Positions 61,316-64,000 of a stretch of 64,000 bases of DNA are shown here, piece after piece (position 1 is the stretch's first letter; every line of letters begins with the position of its first letter). The notes under the pieces were generated by a model. The model was given only the letters and a program-made list of their open reading frames with translations. It did no database searches and was not told the origin of the DNA. A program made the position numbers and the translations under genes. Source of the stretch: Hyaloraphidium curvatum (taxonomy: Eukaryota > Monoblepharomycota > Hyaloraphidiomycetes > Hyaloraphidiales > Hyaloraphidiaceae); contig JAIVFI010000030.1 in NCBI GenBank assembly GCA_025558095.1, positions 525,909 through 589,908 of the forward strand, written 5' to 3'.

Positions 61316-62879
61316 TCACACCCTCGTCCTCGTCGCCACCACAACCGCCGCAGCCCTCCTCCCCGCCTCGTACGCCCCGTGCACCGTCGACGGATACGGC
61401 CAGCTCCCCGCGTGCTCCCCCGCCATCTGCAGCCACGGCACCCCGCTCGAAGTGTTGAGCGGGCGAGCGATCTCGTCGTAGTCTGCGCGCGAGGAACCGG
61501 GCGCCATGAAGCTGTACGCGCCGAGGGAGAAGGGTTCCCGCGTCCAGGAGGTGACGGCGGAGAAGATGGGTGCGGGGAGGCCCGGGAAGGCCAGGCGGAG
61601 CTGAGCGAGGACGCGGGCGGCGGCGGCGGCGGGCGGCTGCGACTCGATCGCGCGCGCGAGCTGCCCGCCGGCGATGGCGACGACCACCGGGCTGCGCGCG
61701 GCGGGGCGGAGCGAGCGGAGGAGGACAAAGTCGTACGGCCCGCCGCGGACGTTGGAGGCGGCGAAGGTGCGCGGGCGGAAGGTGAGGGATTGGATCGATG
61801 CGGGGGGGAGGAGGGGGAGGGCCGAAGGGGGGAAGCGCAGGGCGATCTTGGCGAAGGCGCCGAAGCCGAGGCGCCGGATGGAGGCGAGCTTGGTGGCGGG
61901 GAGGGGTGGGGAGAAGGCGATCCGGTTGGCCTTCAGAACTCCTGCAATGGGGTGGAGAAGGGTGAGAGGTGTTTTGGTTCGGCGTGCGGCCTCCCTCACC
62001 TAGAGGGACGGTCAGGATGACGCGCGAGCAGCGGTACGGCCCGCGGCTGGTCGTCAGCAGCACCGTGTCTCTCACCAGCGCGACCCGCGACACGGTGACG
62101 CCGTAGGTGATGTTGAGCCCGGCCATGAGCGGGCGCAGGACCTCGAAGTAGCCGTTCCTCCAAAGCTGGCAGGGGGTAGCAGGGTGTCAGCAGAGCCGTC
62201 CCGGCCACCTTGCCTGCCGACGCACCCTATCGGCGCCGGGCACGTCGCTTGCCGAGTCGTAGTTCCACCCCGACAGCTGCGAGGGGTCGGCCGCGTACTC
62301 GTTGGCGACCTGCACCGAGGCCTGGTACTCGCGCCTCAGCCGCTCCTGTTCCGGCTGCCCCCCCGTCGCGGCGTTGATGAGCTGCAGTAGTGTGGGGTCT
62401 CGGTCTGCATTCTCGGTTGCCGTCCGCTCCTCCTCGAGGGGCCCCTCGACAAAGGCCTCCCAGTCCCCGACGGGGTCGGCCTCGACCTCCTCGCCCGAGG
62501 TGAGGAAGCTCAGCCCGGCGTCGAAGTTCGTCACCGCCGACTGGGAAAACCGCGGGCTTGCCAATCTGAAAAGGGGCCCCGACGCGGCATCCCCGTGCAG
62601 CCAGGCGGCGCCCATGTCGACGGGGAACGGCTCGTTGCCCGCGGCGCCGTTGCCCATCGGAAGCGCCCACACGCGGCCGCCGGCGCGCTGCCGCCCTTCG
62701 AGCACGACGGCGGGCACGTTGGCGGCGCGCAGGGCGGCCGCGGCGGAGAGGCCCGCCGCGCCGGCGCCGACGACGCAGACCGGGTGCGCGCGGTTCAGAG
62801 GGAGCCGCTGGGCGTCCCCCGGCGCAGAGAGCGCCGCGACGGCGGCGAGCAGCGCCGAAAAGGCAAACGCGAGGCGCAT
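61316..62879 (-). CDS. Secreted flavin-containing amine oxidase (terminal copy)
   Basis: Exons 62226-62879, 62000-62165 and 61316-61941 encode the same 481-residue protein as 38644-40207, with signal peptide, FAD motif and C-terminal GEHAGSWPYPSTVHGA all intact. It is not damaged by the duplication: about 970 bases of its original upstream DNA were copied with it, so promoter elements within that distance are kept. The gene now starts ~1 kb from the telomere, pointing inward, where silencing by position is possible. Confidence 0.88.
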
Positions 62880-63812
62880 CGCGGGTTACGGCGGGGATTC
62901 GGGGCCGCGATGGGCGTTTTCTTCCTCGCTGACTCGGGGGATGCTGTGCCGGGACGCCGTTCCGCTTCGCCGCCGCGGCCGGATGCCGCAACCCGATCGT
63001 ACCTGGTTCGCGGGGGCCCTCGGCTTCGGTTTTGCCGTCCCGCGCCGCCGCACTCCCCGCGCCGATGCGGCCCTCCGGAGCTTCAGCATCGGCCGGTTCC
63101 CACGTTCCTTCCGCGCTGCAGGACCGCCACTCATCCTTGGAGGCCGCGATGGGCGGCACGGACGGCACCCGGTGCCTTGGAGCCTCGCGCAGGCCACTTT
63201 CCTCCTGTCGCCGGCGGCGCGCCATCCCTCCCGCGCGGCCCGATGCCCATCGCGCGCGACCGGAGCTTAGTTCCCGGCGAGGCGTCGCTTGCGGGGGCCT
63301 GAAGCCGGCGCGGACGACTCTCGGCGGGCCGGGGACTGCGGGCGACTCGCCCCACGCTGTCCCCGCTGTTCGCAGCCGCGAACGCGTTCCCCCTCCTTCG
63401 CGCCGGCCGGCCGAACCCCGTGCCGACCGTCGACGTCCCCCCCTCAGCGATGTGCTCGCTGGGAGCGATTCGCCGCGATGGGCGGCGCGGGCGGCACGCT
63501 GGGCCTCGGTGCGCCCCTCCCTCCTCCTCTCTCCGGCAGCGGCGCGCCGTCCTTCGCGCGCTGCCACCCCTCCGTGGCACGCGTTCGCACTGGACCATGA
63601 CGCGTCGTGCTACCGGCTGCTGCGCGCCTCGCGGAAGGCCGGCACCGCGGGGGGAAGGCCTCGCGCGCGACGCCTCCCGACGACGACCTGCGGAGGCGGA
63701 GCCGCTCGCTCCGCCCGCGTGCGATGTCGTAGGAGCCTGCGGACCAACCTCGTCAGCCAGCCCCACGCGTGCACCATGGCAGATGGGAAGGACCGCCCGG
63801 TGCGCGAGATTG
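62880..63812. other. Copied upstream region, no supported gene
   Basis: Exact copy of 40208-41140; see the comments there. Confidence 0.4.
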
Positions 63813-63847
63813 CTAGGATCGGCAGCTTCGAGGAGCTTCCCAGTGCT
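63813..63847 (-). pseudogene. Last codons of the protease-like gene, cut by the telomere
   Basis: About eleven codons (AQHWEAPRSCRS-stop on the minus strand) of the decayed ubiquitin-protease-like gene remain. The rest is missing because TTAGG repeats begin at 63847/63848. Confidence 0.7.
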
Positions 63848-64000
63848 TAGGGGTAGGTTAGGTTAGGTTAGGTTAGGTTAGGTTAGGTTAGGTTAGGTTA
63901 GGTTAGGTTAGGTTAGGTTAGGTTAGGTTAGGTTAGGTTAGGTTAGGTTAGGTTAGGTTAGGTTAGGTTAGGTTAGGTTAGGTAGGTTAGGTTAGGTTAG
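63848..64000 (+). repeat. Telomere, (TTAGG)n
   Basis: About 30 repeats of the 5-mer TTAGG, G-rich strand 5' to 3' toward the right end, as at a true right chromosome end. The first unit is irregular (TTAGGGG) and one unit near 63,982 lacks a T. The array runs to the end of the window. Confidence 0.97.

Larger units (their letters stand above)
60534..63847. repeat. 3.3-kb block, terminal copy
   Basis: Direct copy of 37862-41175 (offset 22,672). The first 105 bases, inside the retroelement, carry three differences (60553, 60596, 60638). From 60639 to 63847 no difference was seen. The left side continues into more retroelement sequence that the internal copy lacks; the right side is replaced by TTAGG repeats. 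Confidence 0.95.

Noticed and set aside
1-64000. CRISPR array or bacterial operon structure
   Set aside because: No spaced direct repeats of CRISPR type, no Shine-Dalgarno-led operons; introns, tRNA introns and a telomere show a eukaryotic nucleus.

Overview
This 64 kb window is a right-hand chromosome end of a very GC-rich eukaryote. The last ~150 bases are a pentameric TTAGG telomere repeat with the G-rich strand running toward the end. The genes are eukaryotic: most are split by short introns (about 29-105 nt) with GTGGGT/GTGCGT-like donors, CTGAC/CTAAC/TACTAAC-like branch points and CAG acceptors. The content (coatomer zeta, SulP permease with STAS domain, F-box/LRR-like proteins, secreted Thr/Val-rich and Cys-rich proteins, intron-bearing tRNA-Glu genes) fits an early-diverging, chytrid-like fungus. 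That placement, possibly something like Hyaloraphidium, is a guess. All exon calls were made by eye from reading frames and splice motifs.

Layout. 0.5-7 kb: a Cys-rich protein, a PRXL2/AhpC-TSA-like redox protein, a mitochondrial-looking EF-hand protein, a low-complexity Ala/Pro/Glu protein, a small CxxC protein, an Apple-like Cys-rich protein and a secreted protein with an in-frame TGA. 7-12 kb: an F-box-like gene, a decayed tandem copy of it, a frameshifted LRR-like fragment and an NTF2-like gene. 12-18 kb: gene-poor, with a frameshifted Zn protein, tRNA-Glu(CTC) and a Cys-rich protein. 18-26 kb: a multipass membrane protein, an LRR pseudogene that shares a 5' block with the 17.9 kb gene, an NAD(P)-binding reductase and two secreted proteins. 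26.5-32 kb: a candidate polyketide or fatty-acyl cluster made of an acyl-CoA ligase, a stand-alone ketosynthase and an SDR. 33-36.6 kb: three intronless bacterial-looking genes (threonine ammonia-lyase, DUF2202 ferritin-like, NeuD-like acyltransferase). 36.7-41.2 kb: coatomer zeta, then a 3.3 kb block carrying a retroelement 3' fragment and a secreted flavin amine oxidase. 41-47 kb: a decayed ubiquitin-protease-like gene, then poorly coding DNA and two orphan genes. 47-52 kb: a 1,019-residue orphan protein, another orphan and tRNA-Glu(TTC). 52-59.5 kb: an enoyl-CoA hydratase-like gene, a RING/TRAF zinc-finger gene with a partial copy, a tRNA 3' half, a SulP transporter and a bacterial-type S24/S26-like protein. 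59.5-64 kb: a longer 5'-truncated retroelement copy, then an exact second copy of the 3.3 kb block, then telomere.

The most striking feature is how this end was built. The terminal 3.3 kb (60,534-63,847) matches 37,862-41,175. The two differ at three sites in the first 105 bases, all inside the retroelement fragment; I saw no difference after that. The terminal copy stops inside the last codons of the decayed protease gene, where TTAGG repeats begin. This is what break-induced replication primed from a retroelement fragment, followed by telomere addition, would leave. The acyl-CoA ligase, ketosynthase and SDR may act together, but their product cannot be read from sequence.
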